Source: Helicobacteraceae bacterium
Lineage (GTDB): Bacteria > Campylobacterota > Campylobacteria > Campylobacterales > Sulfurimonadaceae
Assembly: GCA_015488855.1 (NCBI GenBank)
Contig: WFMY01000011.1
Location: 1 to 8,995, forward strand
Reading direction: 5' to 3'
DNA length: 8,995 nucleotides
The position numbers and the translations under genes were made by a program. How positions within the stretch are numbered: the first letter of the stretch is position 1; every line of letters starts with the position of its first letter. Under the pieces are notes generated by a model. It was not told the origin of the DNA and ran no database searches. It saw nothing but the letters and a program-made list of their open reading frames with translations. Below, in pieces: positions 1-6,605 of the stretch.

Positions 1-675
1 TGGGCTGGTGGTCACCACCTTCTTTATTCGACTGTTCCTGATTGGATGCAGACTATGGGGTCAGTCTTCTCTATAGTTTTAATTCTTCCATCATGGGGTT
101 CAGCGATCAATATGCTTTTAACTATGAAGGGTGAATGGCAACAAGTTGCAGCTTCACCACTTATCAAGTTTATGATTCTTGCTTCAACTTTCTACATGTT
201 CTCAACACTAGAAGGTCCTATTCAAGCGATCAAATCTGTTAATGCTATTGCTCACTTTACTGACTGGATCGTTGGTCATGTACATGATGGTGTTCTTGGT
301 TGGGTTGGCTTTATGATTATGGCTGCACTCTTCCATATGGCTCCTCGTGTATTTAAACGCGAAATCTATTCAAAAAGCTTGATGGCTACTCAATTTTGGA
401 TCCAAACTGTTGGTGTTGTTTTGTATTTCACAAGTATGTGGATTGCGGGTATCACTCAAGGTATGATGTGGCGTGCTCACGATGAATTTGGTAACTTAGC
501 GTACTCATTCATTGATACAGTTACTGTTTTACATCCATATTACGCTATTCGTGGTGTCGGTGGGTTGTTATACCTTACTGGTTTCTTGATGTTTGCTTAC
601 AATATGTATAAAACTATGTCTGCTCGTCCGGTTGAAGAATCAGAGCTACAATCAGCATCGCCTATGGGCGCTTAA
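1..675 (+). CDS. ccoN: cbb3-type cytochrome c oxidase subunit I, 3' part (5' end outside window)
   Basis: Catalytic heme-copper subunit of the cbb3 oxidase, which reduces O2 to water at the heme b3-CuB site in the inner membrane and pumps protons. The frame is open from base 1; 224 residues and the stop are visible. Numbering from base 1, GGHH at residues 3-6 gives the two adjacent CuB histidines (H5, H6), and GHVH at 92-95 gives the heme b3 (H93) and low-spin heme b (H95) ligands. The H6-to-H93 spacing of 87 residues equals that remembered for Pseudomonas stutzeri CcoN (258 to 345). By that alignment the His-crosslinked tyrosine lies just upstream of the window. The conserved glutamate in LEGP is E71. 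Several membrane helices follow, ending in a short polar tail. The ATG at base 46 is an internal methionine, not the start. The gene heads the operon and is followed 17 bases later by ccoO. Confidence 0.97.
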   Translation, partial: WAGGHHLLYSTVPDWMQTMGSVFSIVLILPSWGSAINMLLTMKGEWQQVAASPLIKFMILASTFYMFSTLEGPIQAIKSVNAIAHFTDWIVGHVHDGVLGWVGFMIMAALFHMAPRVFKREIYSKSLMATQFWIQTVGVVLYFTSMWIAGITQGMMWRAHDEFGNLAYSFIDTVTVLHPYYAIRGVGGLLYLTGFLMFAYNMYKTMSARPVEESELQSASPMGA

Positions 676-692
676 TAGAAAAGGATTATAAT

Positions 693-1385
693 ATGTTTCA
701 TTGGTTAGAAAAAAATCCGTTTTTCTTTGCGGTTGGTGTTTTTGTTGTTATAGCTTTTGCTGGTTTAGTAGAAATTCTTCCAAACTTTGCAGAACAGTCT
801 CGTCCCGTAATTGGAACGAAACCTTACTCTACTTTAGAATTAGCTGGTCGTCATGTATATATCAAGAACTCTTGTAATGCATGTCACTCTCAACTTGTTC
901 GTCCGTTTAAATCAGAAACTGACCGTTATGGTCACTACTCTTTAAGTGGTGAGTATGCTTATGATCGTCCATTTTTGTGGGGTTCAAAAAGAACTGGTCC
1001 AGACCTTATGCGTGTAGGAAACTACCGTACGACTGACTGGCACGAAAATCACATGAAAGATCCTGCTTCAGTTGTTCCAAATTCAATCATGCCAAAGTAT
1101 CCTTGGTTGTATACAAATATTGCAGATATCGATACTGCTTATGCAGAACAATTAACTGTAGCACAGTTCTTTTCAGTTCCTTACAATAAGCCTGTACCTA
1201 TGAAAGATGGTTCAAGTGCAGTTGTAAAAATGGGTTCAAGTGTTGCAGATGCAAATGCTCTAGCATTAGCTGAGGCAAAAGCTATCGTAGCGGACATGAA
1301 AGATCAAGATGTTAAAGACGCAGTAGCAAGTGGTAAGATTCCAGAAATCGTAGCACTTATCGCTTATTTAAACAGTCTTAAATAA
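693..1385 (+). CDS. ccoO: cbb3-type cytochrome c oxidase subunit II, mono-heme cytochrome c
   Basis: Membrane-anchored c-type cytochrome that passes electrons from CcoP to the CcoN catalytic subunit; its heme domain is periplasmic. The protein has 230 residues, normal for the family or slightly long. An N-terminal hydrophobic helix (about 10-30) is an uncleaved anchor. The heme attachment motif CNACH lies at 61-65 (C61, C64, H65), and SIMPKYPW around 131-138 supplies the probable axial methionine M133. The stretches RPFKSETDRYGHYS and GPDLMRVGNYR are characteristic CcoO sequence. An alanine- and lysine-rich helical segment (about 172-215) precedes the C-terminal helix. The ATG start has an AAAAGGA ribosome binding site at 679-685. 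It lies 17 bases after ccoN and 12 bases before ccoQ. Confidence 0.97.
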   Translation: MFHWLEKNPFFFAVGVFVVIAFAGLVEILPNFAEQSRPVIGTKPYSTLELAGRHVYIKNSCNACHSQLVRPFKSETDRYGHYSLSGEYAYDRPFLWGSKRTGPDLMRVGNYRTTDWHENHMKDPASVVPNSIMPKYPWLYTNIADIDTAYAEQLTVAQFFSVPYNKPVPMKDGSSAVVKMGSSVADANALALAEAKAIVADMKDQDVKDAVASGKIPEIVALIAYLNSLK

Positions 1386-1397
1386 TAAAGGGTTATA

Positions 1398-1601
1398 GTG
1401 GATATTGCACAATTTCAAGCTTATGGATATTTTATCTTAATAGCGATTTTAGTCGTAGCTTTGTATGGGTATATTTATCACCTCTACACAGTAAGAAAAG
1501 ATTCTGATGGACATGATTATGAAGAGTATAGCAATATGGCACTTAACGACGATATAACAGATACCCCGGTATCTGAGCTATCAAAAGAAAACAAGAAATA
1601 G
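1398..1601 (+). CDS. ccoQ: CcoQ, small membrane subunit of cbb3 oxidase
   Basis: Small single-pass protein of 67 residues. In other bacteria CcoQ stabilises the cbb3 complex and the CcoP association, and it is not needed for catalysis. One hydrophobic helix (about 10-27, GYFILIAILVVALYGYIYHLY) is followed by a charged, probably cytoplasmic tail rich in D, E and K. The start is GTG at 1398 with an AAAGGG-like ribosome binding site 6-7 bases upstream. The weaker start may lower its translation relative to ccoO and ccoP. The family is poorly conserved, so the call rests on size, topology and the position between ccoO and ccoP. The stop codon TAG forms part of the ribosome binding site of ccoP. 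Confidence 0.9.
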   Translation: MDIAQFQAYGYFILIAILVVALYGYIYHLYTVRKDSDGHDYEEYSNMALNDDITDTPVSELSKENKK

Positions 1602-1604
1602 GAG
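1600..1604 (+). promoter_or_regulatory. ccoP ribosome binding site overlapping ccoQ stop
   Basis: AGGAG lies 6 bases before the ccoP ATG, and its first two bases are the last two of the ccoQ TAG stop. Ribosomes ending ccoQ finish on the ccoP initiation site, which suggests translational coupling of the two oxidase subunits. The overlap is seen directly; the coupling is inferred. Confidence 0.7.
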
Positions 1605-1610
1605 ATATAT

Positions 1611-2543
1611 ATGAATAAGCTAACGCTTTGGGGAATAATTATTACCGTTGCCATGTTGTTGTTCACTTACATATCTGTATCTGGTTCTGAGGGTGGTCTC
1701 CATGGGGACATCATCAACCAACTAGGCGTTGCTGGTGCGGTTGCACTTGTAATCATTACAGTATATGTTGTAATAGGTTATGTACGCCAAATGCAGGAAA
1801 AGACAGCTGATGGTCAATTGGCTGATGAACAATGGGATGGAATTGGTGAATACCTAAATGAAGTACCAACTGGTTGGGCAATTATGTTCTTAGGTACTAT
1901 GATTTGGGGTATGTGGTATTTTGTAGCTGGTTATCCAGTAAACTCATATTCATCAATTGGTGAATATAATAAAGATGTTGCTGTAGAGAATGCAAAATAC
2001 GAAGCTCAATATGGCTCTATCACTGGTGATAGACTTGTAGAGATGGGTGAGAGTGTATTTTTAGCAGAGTGTAAAGTATGTCATGGTCTTACTGCCGATG
2101 GTATTGATGGTAAAGCTGCAAATCTCAATCACAGAATTGCTGCTAAATCTGTAAAATACACAATACTACATGGTTCAAACAACGCTCTACTTGGTATGGA
2201 AATGCCAATGCCAGATCGTAATGGACTTTTTAATGCTAACTCAAATGCACTTATCACTGATGCACAGATCGATGCAGTAGCTACTTATGTTGCAAACGGC
2301 TTGACTGGTACAGGCGATGGTGCTGATGTTTTTGCTGGTACATGTGCATCATGTCATGGACCTGATGGTGCTGGTATAGAATTTGTAGCTCCTGATTTAA
2401 GAGCATTTACTCCTAAACTAGTTGTAAATGTATTAAACCATGGTAAAAAAGCTGCTATTGGTACTATGCCTTCATTTGCTACGAAACTTAATAGCAAACA
2501 AAAAGAAGCTGTTGGTGCATACATCACTAGCTTAAGTAAATAA
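1611..2543 (+). CDS. ccoP: cbb3-type cytochrome c oxidase subunit III, di-heme cytochrome c
   Basis: Entry point for electrons from soluble cytochrome c or the bc1 complex; hands them to CcoO. It has 310 residues. Three hydrophobic segments (about 5-23, 37-57 and 88-106) precede the periplasmic heme region. The middle block WDGIGEYLNEVPTGWA (75-90) is the FixP/CcoP N-terminal signature. Two heme c motifs follow: CKVCH at 154-158 and CASCH at 245-249. Probable axial methionines are in the GMEMPMP segment (M198 or M200) and in GTMPSF (M286). With three helices the N terminus is cytoplasmic and both hemes are periplasmic, and RQMQEK after helix 2 agrees by the positive-inside rule. It starts 9 bases after ccoQ and ends 10 bases before the DUF4006 gene. 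Confidence 0.97.
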   Translation: MNKLTLWGIIITVAMLLFTYISVSGSEGGLHGDIINQLGVAGAVALVIITVYVVIGYVRQMQEKTADGQLADEQWDGIGEYLNEVPTGWAIMFLGTMIWGMWYFVAGYPVNSYSSIGEYNKDVAVENAKYEAQYGSITGDRLVEMGESVFLAECKVCHGLTADGIDGKAANLNHRIAAKSVKYTILHGSNNALLGMEMPMPDRNGLFNANSNALITDAQIDAVATYVANGLTGTGDGADVFAGTCASCHGPDGAGIEFVAPDLRAFTPKLVVNVLNHGKKAAIGTMPSFATKLNSKQKEAVGAYITSLSK

Positions 2544-2553
2544 GGGGTCAGGT

Positions 2554-2763
2554 ATGAATGAAAATAGAAGCGTATTTTCCCTTCACGGTATAACTGGTAT
2601 GTTAATCGCTACTGTACTTTTACTCAGTATCCTTACAGGTTTAACTGTCTGGGGAATGAGTGTACAAAATGCTAACATGAGTAACTTTTATAAAGTTAAA
2701 GATGAGACATCAATTAAAATGTTTGGTTCTAGTAGTGCCAAACATATTATTGATGTAAAGTAA
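2554..2763 (+). CDS. DUF4006 family single-pass membrane protein of the cbb3 operon
   Basis: The protein has 69 residues. A polar N terminus (MNENRSVFSLHG) is followed by one strong hydrophobic helix (about 12-34) and then a hydrophilic tail with KVKDETSIKMFG. This matches the DUF4006 family, which I know as a small protein downstream of ccoP in Campylobacterota. Its function is not established; the constant association suggests a role in assembly or stability of the cbb3 oxidase. The start is ATG with AAGGGG at 2542-2547, just after the ccoP stop, so co-translation with ccoP is likely. The next gene begins 10 bases after its stop. Family assignment is from memory of the sequence pattern. Confidence 0.85.
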   Translation: MNENRSVFSLHGITGMLIATVLLLSILTGLTVWGMSVQNANMSNFYKVKDETSIKMFGSSSAKHIIDVK

Positions 2764-2767
2764 GGAG
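2763..2767 (+). promoter_or_regulatory. strong ribosome binding site for the 29-aa protein
   Basis: A perfect AGGAG lies 6 bases upstream of the ATG at 2774, overlapping the stop codon of the DUF4006 gene. It is one of the best Shine-Dalgarno matches in the window and the main evidence that the very short frame after it is translated. Confidence 0.75.
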
Positions 2768-2773
2768 TAGAAA

Positions 2774-2863
2774 ATGGAAAAAATTATTTCATGGGGATTA
2801 GTCATCATGGCTATCTACACTGTTTACGCGGTTTTAACTCCAAATCATCTTTACATTAGTTAG
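2774..2863 (+). CDS. 29-residue single-helix membrane protein in the cbb3 operon
   Basis: This short gene encodes 29 residues, beginning MEKIISWGLVIMAIYTVYAV and ending in LTPNHLYIS. Almost the whole chain is one hydrophobic helix (about 4-21), with a lysine at residue 3 and no basic residues after the helix, which predicts N-in, C-out. It starts 10 bases after the DUF4006 stop, has an optimal AGGAG site, and its TAG stop leads into the ribosome binding site of the next gene, so it fills the gap exactly. I do not recognise a family. Size and setting recall tiny oxidase subunits such as CcoM of P. stutzeri cbb3 or CydX of cytochrome bd, so a structural or assembly role in the cbb3 complex is an inference. 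That it is a real gene is fairly likely. Confidence 0.72.
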   Translation: MEKIISWGLVIMAIYTVYAVLTPNHLYIS

Positions 2864-2871
2864 GAAATTCT

Positions 2872-3555
2872 TTGAATTTTTTAACCAGAGGGCTTTGTGC
2901 CCTCATCTTTACACTATCTATCCAAACAAATTTATCTGCTGAGTATTTATATAAAGATGAAGTAATATTTAACCCCTCGTTCAATGAGTCTGTAGAGAAA
3001 TTAGGCTCCGAACTCTATGCGAAGACAGGTATCTCTTTACGCCTTTTAATGCTAAGAGAGTTGCCTGTAGGAAAAAATATAGTTCAATATGAAAAAGAGT
3101 TGATGCAAGAGTTTTCTACACCAACGATACTTTTAACATTTTCTGAGATGAATCATCAAGTTGATATTTTAGCAAGTGATCCATCTTTATATAAATATTT
3201 TGATAAAAAACAGATATTAAGTCCCATCTCGTCACCTATACAAGCCTTTGTTGTTGCCCTTTTAAATATGGATTTTAGCGATATGCAAAGTGGAGGGACT
3301 ATCTTACCCCTTCTCGCACAAAAAGCTAAAAAAGAGCAGGTTTTAGGGAAGTATAGTGGTTCAATGTTTAATGGCTATGCTGATATTGCTGAGCAAATTG
3401 CTATAAGCAAAGGTATAGTTTTAGACAATGCTGTAGGAAATGCAAATCAAATATCAATATTTGTTCTTAAGGTTATTTTTTATGGTACTTTGCTTATAGG
3501 AGTTTATATGTATATACGAAGAAAATTATTTTTTAGAAGGCAAAAAATTGAATAA
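2872..3555 (+). CDS. secreted, C-terminally membrane-anchored protein with a TPM-like domain, unknown function
   Basis: The protein has 227 residues. An N-terminal signal peptide (about 1-23, cleavage plausible after LSA) leads to a periplasmic domain. A second hydrophobic helix at about 195-214 is followed by a short basic tail (RRKLFFRRQK), so it is anchored with the tail in the cytoplasm. Residues about 37-118 follow the TPM-fold pattern (YgcG, Psb32 and MOLO-1 group): a helix, then TGISLRLLMLRELP, a helix with YEKELMQEF, a TILLTFSEMNHQVDIL strand pair, then YFDKKQIL. TPM domains are linked to membrane-complex maintenance and photosystem II repair, but no activity can be assigned here. The start is TTG at 2872 with AGGA at 2862-2865; choosing it preserves the full signal peptide. 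The end overlaps the next gene by 8 bases. Operon position suggests a part in oxidase biogenesis, which is inferred. Confidence 0.75.
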   Translation: MNFLTRGLCALIFTLSIQTNLSAEYLYKDEVIFNPSFNESVEKLGSELYAKTGISLRLLMLRELPVGKNIVQYEKELMQEFSTPTILLTFSEMNHQVDILASDPSLYKYFDKKQILSPISSPIQAFVVALLNMDFSDMQSGGTILPLLAQKAKKEQVLGKYSGSMFNGYADIAEQIAISKGIVLDNAVGNANQISIFVLKVIFYGTLLIGVYMYIRRKLFFRRQKIE

Positions 3556-4060
3556 GCAAAAAAGTAATGGTAAGATTTGGCCTTATGCAATAGCTATCGC
3601 TATAGCACTTGTATTTGTAGCAGCAGTAGCCACAGTCATAATAGCCCATAAGTTACCAGTTGAAGATAGTGATACCTACATGATGGGTTATCATGAAGCA
3701 GACGCAAAAGCAAATGATATCATAAAAGCACGAATAGCATTTGATAAAAAATTTCAAATAGAGTATCTTACAGAGGGTCTCTCTCTGGATAATACAGTTT
3801 TAAAATACAGAGTGAGCACCTTGGCTGGTGAGCCAGTAGATGATGCACAAATCAAAGTTATTATTACCCGTCCAAATAAGCATAAGTATGACAAAGAGTT
3901 ATCTAACCCTAGTGAATCTCAGGGTATTTACACTTTTAGTGCTACACACTTAGATGTAGCAGGTCGATGGAATATTATGGCAAAAATAAAAGTGGGTGAC
4001 TTGCAAAGGTTTTTTAATGTAAAAGCCGATACCCGTACAAAAGATGCTTACCAATACTAA
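3548..4060 (+). CDS. FixH/CcoH-like cbb3 oxidase assembly protein
   Basis: The protein has 170 residues. One membrane helix (about 11-34) after KIWPY is followed by a periplasmic domain. The WP before the helix, the DSDTYMMGYHEADAKAND segment in place of the usual DDYYKEG motif, the GEPVDDAQIKVIITRP strand and the late GRWNI motif are typical of FixH/CcoH. In other bacteria this protein interacts with the cbb3 complex and is needed for its stable assembly. The start is TTG at 3548 with AGAAGG at 3535-3540, 7 bases upstream, and it overlaps the previous gene by 8 bases. The 3' end overlaps addB by 17 bases. Partners usually clustered with FixH (CcoG, the CcoI copper ATPase, CcoS) are absent here and presumably lie elsewhere. 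Confidence 0.8.
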   Translation: MNKQKSNGKIWPYAIAIAIALVFVAAVATVIIAHKLPVEDSDTYMMGYHEADAKANDIIKARIAFDKKFQIEYLTEGLSLDNTVLKYRVSTLAGEPVDDAQIKVIITRPNKHKYDKELSNPSESQGIYTFSATHLDVAGRWNIMAKIKVGDLQRFFNVKADTRTKDAYQY

Positions 4061-6410
4061 GACAATAGTCCTCCCCTCAGCTCGTGCAATTCGTCACGAG
4101 CAACTTAAGCTTGAAGAGAAAACACTTTTTTTACCACAGTATATTACGATGAGTGAGTTCATTGCAAAGCTGTGTATTGTCAAAGGGTTTAAACCTATTG
4201 ATGAAGATACTCGTGTATTGTTACTTCTAAAAGCAGCGGATTTTGACTCCTTTAAAGAGTTACAAATAGAGCGAAACTTTTTTGCATTTACTAAAAATAG
4301 TAGTTATATCTTTAAGTTTTTTCAAGAGTTGGCACATGAACAATACGATATAAATAACTTAGCAAATAATGATATTTATGCAGAGTATGAAGAACACATA
4401 GAGATACTTCAAGAGCTTTACAAAAGATATGAAAAACTTTGCTTTGATGCACAGATACTCGATAGTATCTTTTTACCAAAACTTTATGAGTTTAATAGTG
4501 CCTATGCATCTTCACATAAAAATATCTTACTGAGTATAGATGGGCATCTCACAAACTTTGAGTTTGAATTACTACTAAAACTTTGTGAATATACAGAGGT
4601 TAAGTTGCTCTTTCATACTTCAAGATACAACACGAAGATGCAAGAAAGGTTCAGTACTTTTGGGTTTAAACTTGAGATTGGATACAAATATAACCTCTCT
4701 TTAAACTCTAAGAGCATCATAACGCAAGAGCGCATCATAGAGAACAAAAATATTAGTTGTATCTCTGTAAGTGAACTGCTTCTTCAAGTTGGATTTATAA
4801 AACAAAAGATTTATGAGTATATGCAAAAAGGGTATAAAGCACAAAATATAGCGGTAATTTTGCCAGATGAAGCTATAGCAAGTTCACTGAAACTCTTTGA
4901 TGAAAAATTCAATTTTAACTTTGCGATGGGAGAGCCTTACAAAAAGAGTATAGTTTATGAAAAACTAAGTGCTACTTTAGAGTTTTTTGAGCAAAATTCT
5001 AAAGAAAATGAGGCTAGGATGCAGAGACTTGGAAGTGAGTTTTATGCACTCTTGTCACCTCTGTATTATAAAAAAAGTTCACAGGTAGATATAGAGAAGT
5101 TTTTAGAAACCTATAAAGAAAGTTTTGATCCACAAGACAAAAATGAAAAGTTGATGATCTCCTTATATGAAGCAGAGCTCTATAAGTTTAAGAGGATTCT
5201 TCCCCATCTAGGAGATATGACAACAAAATCAGTTTTGAGTATGTTTATGCAACGCTTGGCATCTTTGAGTATTGATGATGTTCGAGGTGGAAAGATAACT
5301 GTTATGGGAGTCTTGGAGACAAGGAGCATCTCTTTTGATGCAGTCATTATAGTAGATTTTAATGACGCTAATGTACCAAAACGAAGCGATAAAGATATGT
5401 TTTTAAATACTCAAATAAGAAAAAATGCAAACTTACCTACAATGAGTGATAGGGAAAATCTTCAAAAACATTATTATGATGCGCTTATCAATGCATCACA
5501 TGAGGTAGCTATTAGTTTCGTAAAATCAGCTCACAGTAGTGAATCTAGGTTTTTAAAACACTTAGGCATCAAAGAAAAGAGAGAGCATCATGAGAGCCAA
5601 TATACAAAAATTCTTTTTAACTCTAGCATAAATACTACAAGTTTAGATGATGGGATATTTGGTAGATATGATTTTAAACATACAAAACTCTCAGCAACAA
5701 AGCTCAAAACATTTTTAACTTGCAGAAGAAAGTTTTATCTTAAGTATATGCTAAATCTTCAAGGGCATTTGATACCAAAAGATATACCACAGGAATATGA
5801 AATAGGCTCTCATGTGCATCAAGCCTTAGAGATGCTCTACAGAGATAAAGATAGCTATACTAATGCGATAGAATTAAAATCTGACTTGGATAAACAACTC
5901 GATAAGGTAGTTGGATCAAGTGAGCTTGATAAATATCTGATGGCATTACAAAAAAAACGCCTTGAGAGTTTTGCAAACTTCGAGGTAAAAAGATTTGCAG
6001 AGGGTTGGCATGTGCAAGAGTGTGAAGCCAAACTTGAGACTGAGTTTGCAGGGATAAAACTTTTTGGTGTGATAGACAGGATAGATGCTAAGGACGATAC
6101 AATCTTTGTGCTTGATTATAAAACAGGCTCATACCCACTTTATAACAAAAATAACTTCGTAGATGCAACAGACTTTCAACTTGAGTTTTACTATCTACTC
6201 ACAAGGGGATACTCTCAAAATATCTCTTGTGGCTATTATGACCTCAAAGAGATAAAAATTGTCCCAGAGCCATTTTTAGAAGAAAAGATAGAGATATTGA
6301 AGTCCAACATCAAAGATATTTTAGCCCTTGAAGAGATAAACTTTATAAAGTGTGAAGATACGAAAAGTTGTCTTTATTGTGACTATAAGATAATTTGTGG
6401 GAGAGATTAA
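4044..6410 (+). CDS. addB: AddB-type subunit of helicase-nuclease, PD-(D/E)XK nuclease with Fe-S cysteines
   Basis: Partner of AddA in the cytoplasmic AddAB complex, which unwinds and trims double-strand DNA ends to load RecA. The 788 residues are much shorter than the roughly 1150 of Bacillus AddB but close to what I remember for Campylobacterota. The N-terminal strand TIVLPSARAIR occupies the site where Bacillus AddB has a Walker A, and no GKT/GKS is present. Helicase-like pieces remain: the QKGYKAQNIAVILP segment (261-274) and KITVMGVLETRSISFDAVII (417-436). The C-terminal nuclease shows the SATKLKTFLTCRRKFYLKY entry motif, GSHVH with H592, D678 in GVIDRID, D691 and K693 in LDYKTG, and Q712. 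C560, C776, C779 and C785 (CX2CX5C at the end) form the AddB-type 4Fe-4S site. ATG at 4044 is chosen because it keeps the first strand; it overlaps fixH by 17 bases. Confidence 0.9.
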   Translation: MLTNTKTIVLPSARAIRHEQLKLEEKTLFLPQYITMSEFIAKLCIVKGFKPIDEDTRVLLLLKAADFDSFKELQIERNFFAFTKNSSYIFKFFQELAHEQYDINNLANNDIYAEYEEHIEILQELYKRYEKLCFDAQILDSIFLPKLYEFNSAYASSHKNILLSIDGHLTNFEFELLLKLCEYTEVKLLFHTSRYNTKMQERFSTFGFKLEIGYKYNLSLNSKSIITQERIIENKNISCISVSELLLQVGFIKQKIYEYMQKGYKAQNIAVILPDEAIASSLKLFDEKFNFNFAMGEPYKKSIVYEKLSATLEFFEQNSKENEARMQRLGSEFYALLSPLYYKKSSQVDIEKFLETYKESFDPQDKNEKLMISLYEAELYKFKRILPHLGDMTTKSVLSMFMQRLASLSIDDVRGGKITVMGVLETRSISFDAVIIVDFNDANVPKRSDKDMFLNTQIRKNANLPTMSDRENLQKHYYDALINASHEVAISFVKSAHSSESRFLKHLGIKEKREHHESQYTKILFNSSINTTSLDDGIFGRYDFKHTKLSATKLKTFLTCRRKFYLKYMLNLQGHLIPKDIPQEYEIGSHVHQALEMLYRDKDSYTNAIELKSDLDKQLDKVVGSSELDKYLMALQKKRLESFANFEVKRFAEGWHVQECEAKLETEFAGIKLFGVIDRIDAKDDTIFVLDYKTGSYPLYNKNNFVDATDFQLEFYYLLTRGYSQNISCGYYDLKEIKIVPEPFLEEKIEILKSNIKDILALEEINFIKCEDTKSCLYCDYKIICGRD

Positions 6411-6424
6411 GAGAGGGATATAAT
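6395..6424 (+). promoter_or_regulatory. possible sigma-70 promoter for addA
   Basis: A perfect TATAAT at 6419-6424 lies just after the addB stop, with a weak TTGTGG at 6395-6400, 18 bases upstream, inside the end of addB. Campylobacterota promoters often depend mainly on the -10 box. Transcription would start near 6431 and leave a leader of about 175 bases before addA. AT-rich DNA yields such boxes by chance, and the cco-addB transcript may simply read through. Confidence 0.3.
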
Positions 6425-6605
6425 AAATGTAAATTACTGTCAAGTTTCACCACATTGTACCATTCCAAAAGCAATACCTTCAAACACATCTGGTAAAATC
6501 TTAAATATTTGATGTTTCAAGAATGGATGATAAATTAGATAAAATGAGTGTTGATGATTTTAGTCAATTAAAAGAAAAATAGATAAAAATGACAAATGAG
6601 AGAAT
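6411..6605. other. addB-addA intergenic gap with coding-like fragments on both strands
   Basis: At 195 bases this is by far the longest gap in the window; all others are 17 bases or less. No complete gene is convincing. On the minus strand 6440-6559 is open for 39 codons without a good start and reads like a protein C terminus (HPFLKHQIFKILPDVFEGIA, then FGMVQCGET and stop). On the plus strand 6505-6582 reads IFDVSRMDDKLDKMSVDDFS, then QLKEK and stop, with an internal ATG at 6523. The two overlap, so at most one is ancestral coding sequence. After the plus-strand TAG the frame runs on as IKMTNERI to a TGA that overlaps the addA ATG. I do not recognise either fragment. A decayed gene or insertion remnant is plausible; chance open frames in AT-rich DNA are possible. 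Confidence 0.45.

Noticed and set aside
46..48. ATG that could be taken as a start of the first gene
   Set aside because: The same frame is open from base 1 and contains the CuB ligand pair GGHH before this methionine, so the gene is ccoN entering from outside the window.
6411..6509. Continuation of the addB frame past its stop for about 33 codons
   Set aside because: The CX2CX5C motif plus a short tail is the normal end of AddB, so the TAA at 6408-6410 is the true stop; the extension has no recognisable domain and ends at a TGA.
6411..6605. Rho-independent terminator after addB
   Set aside because: No GC-rich stem followed by a T-run is visible; only weak AT-rich inverted stretches occur.
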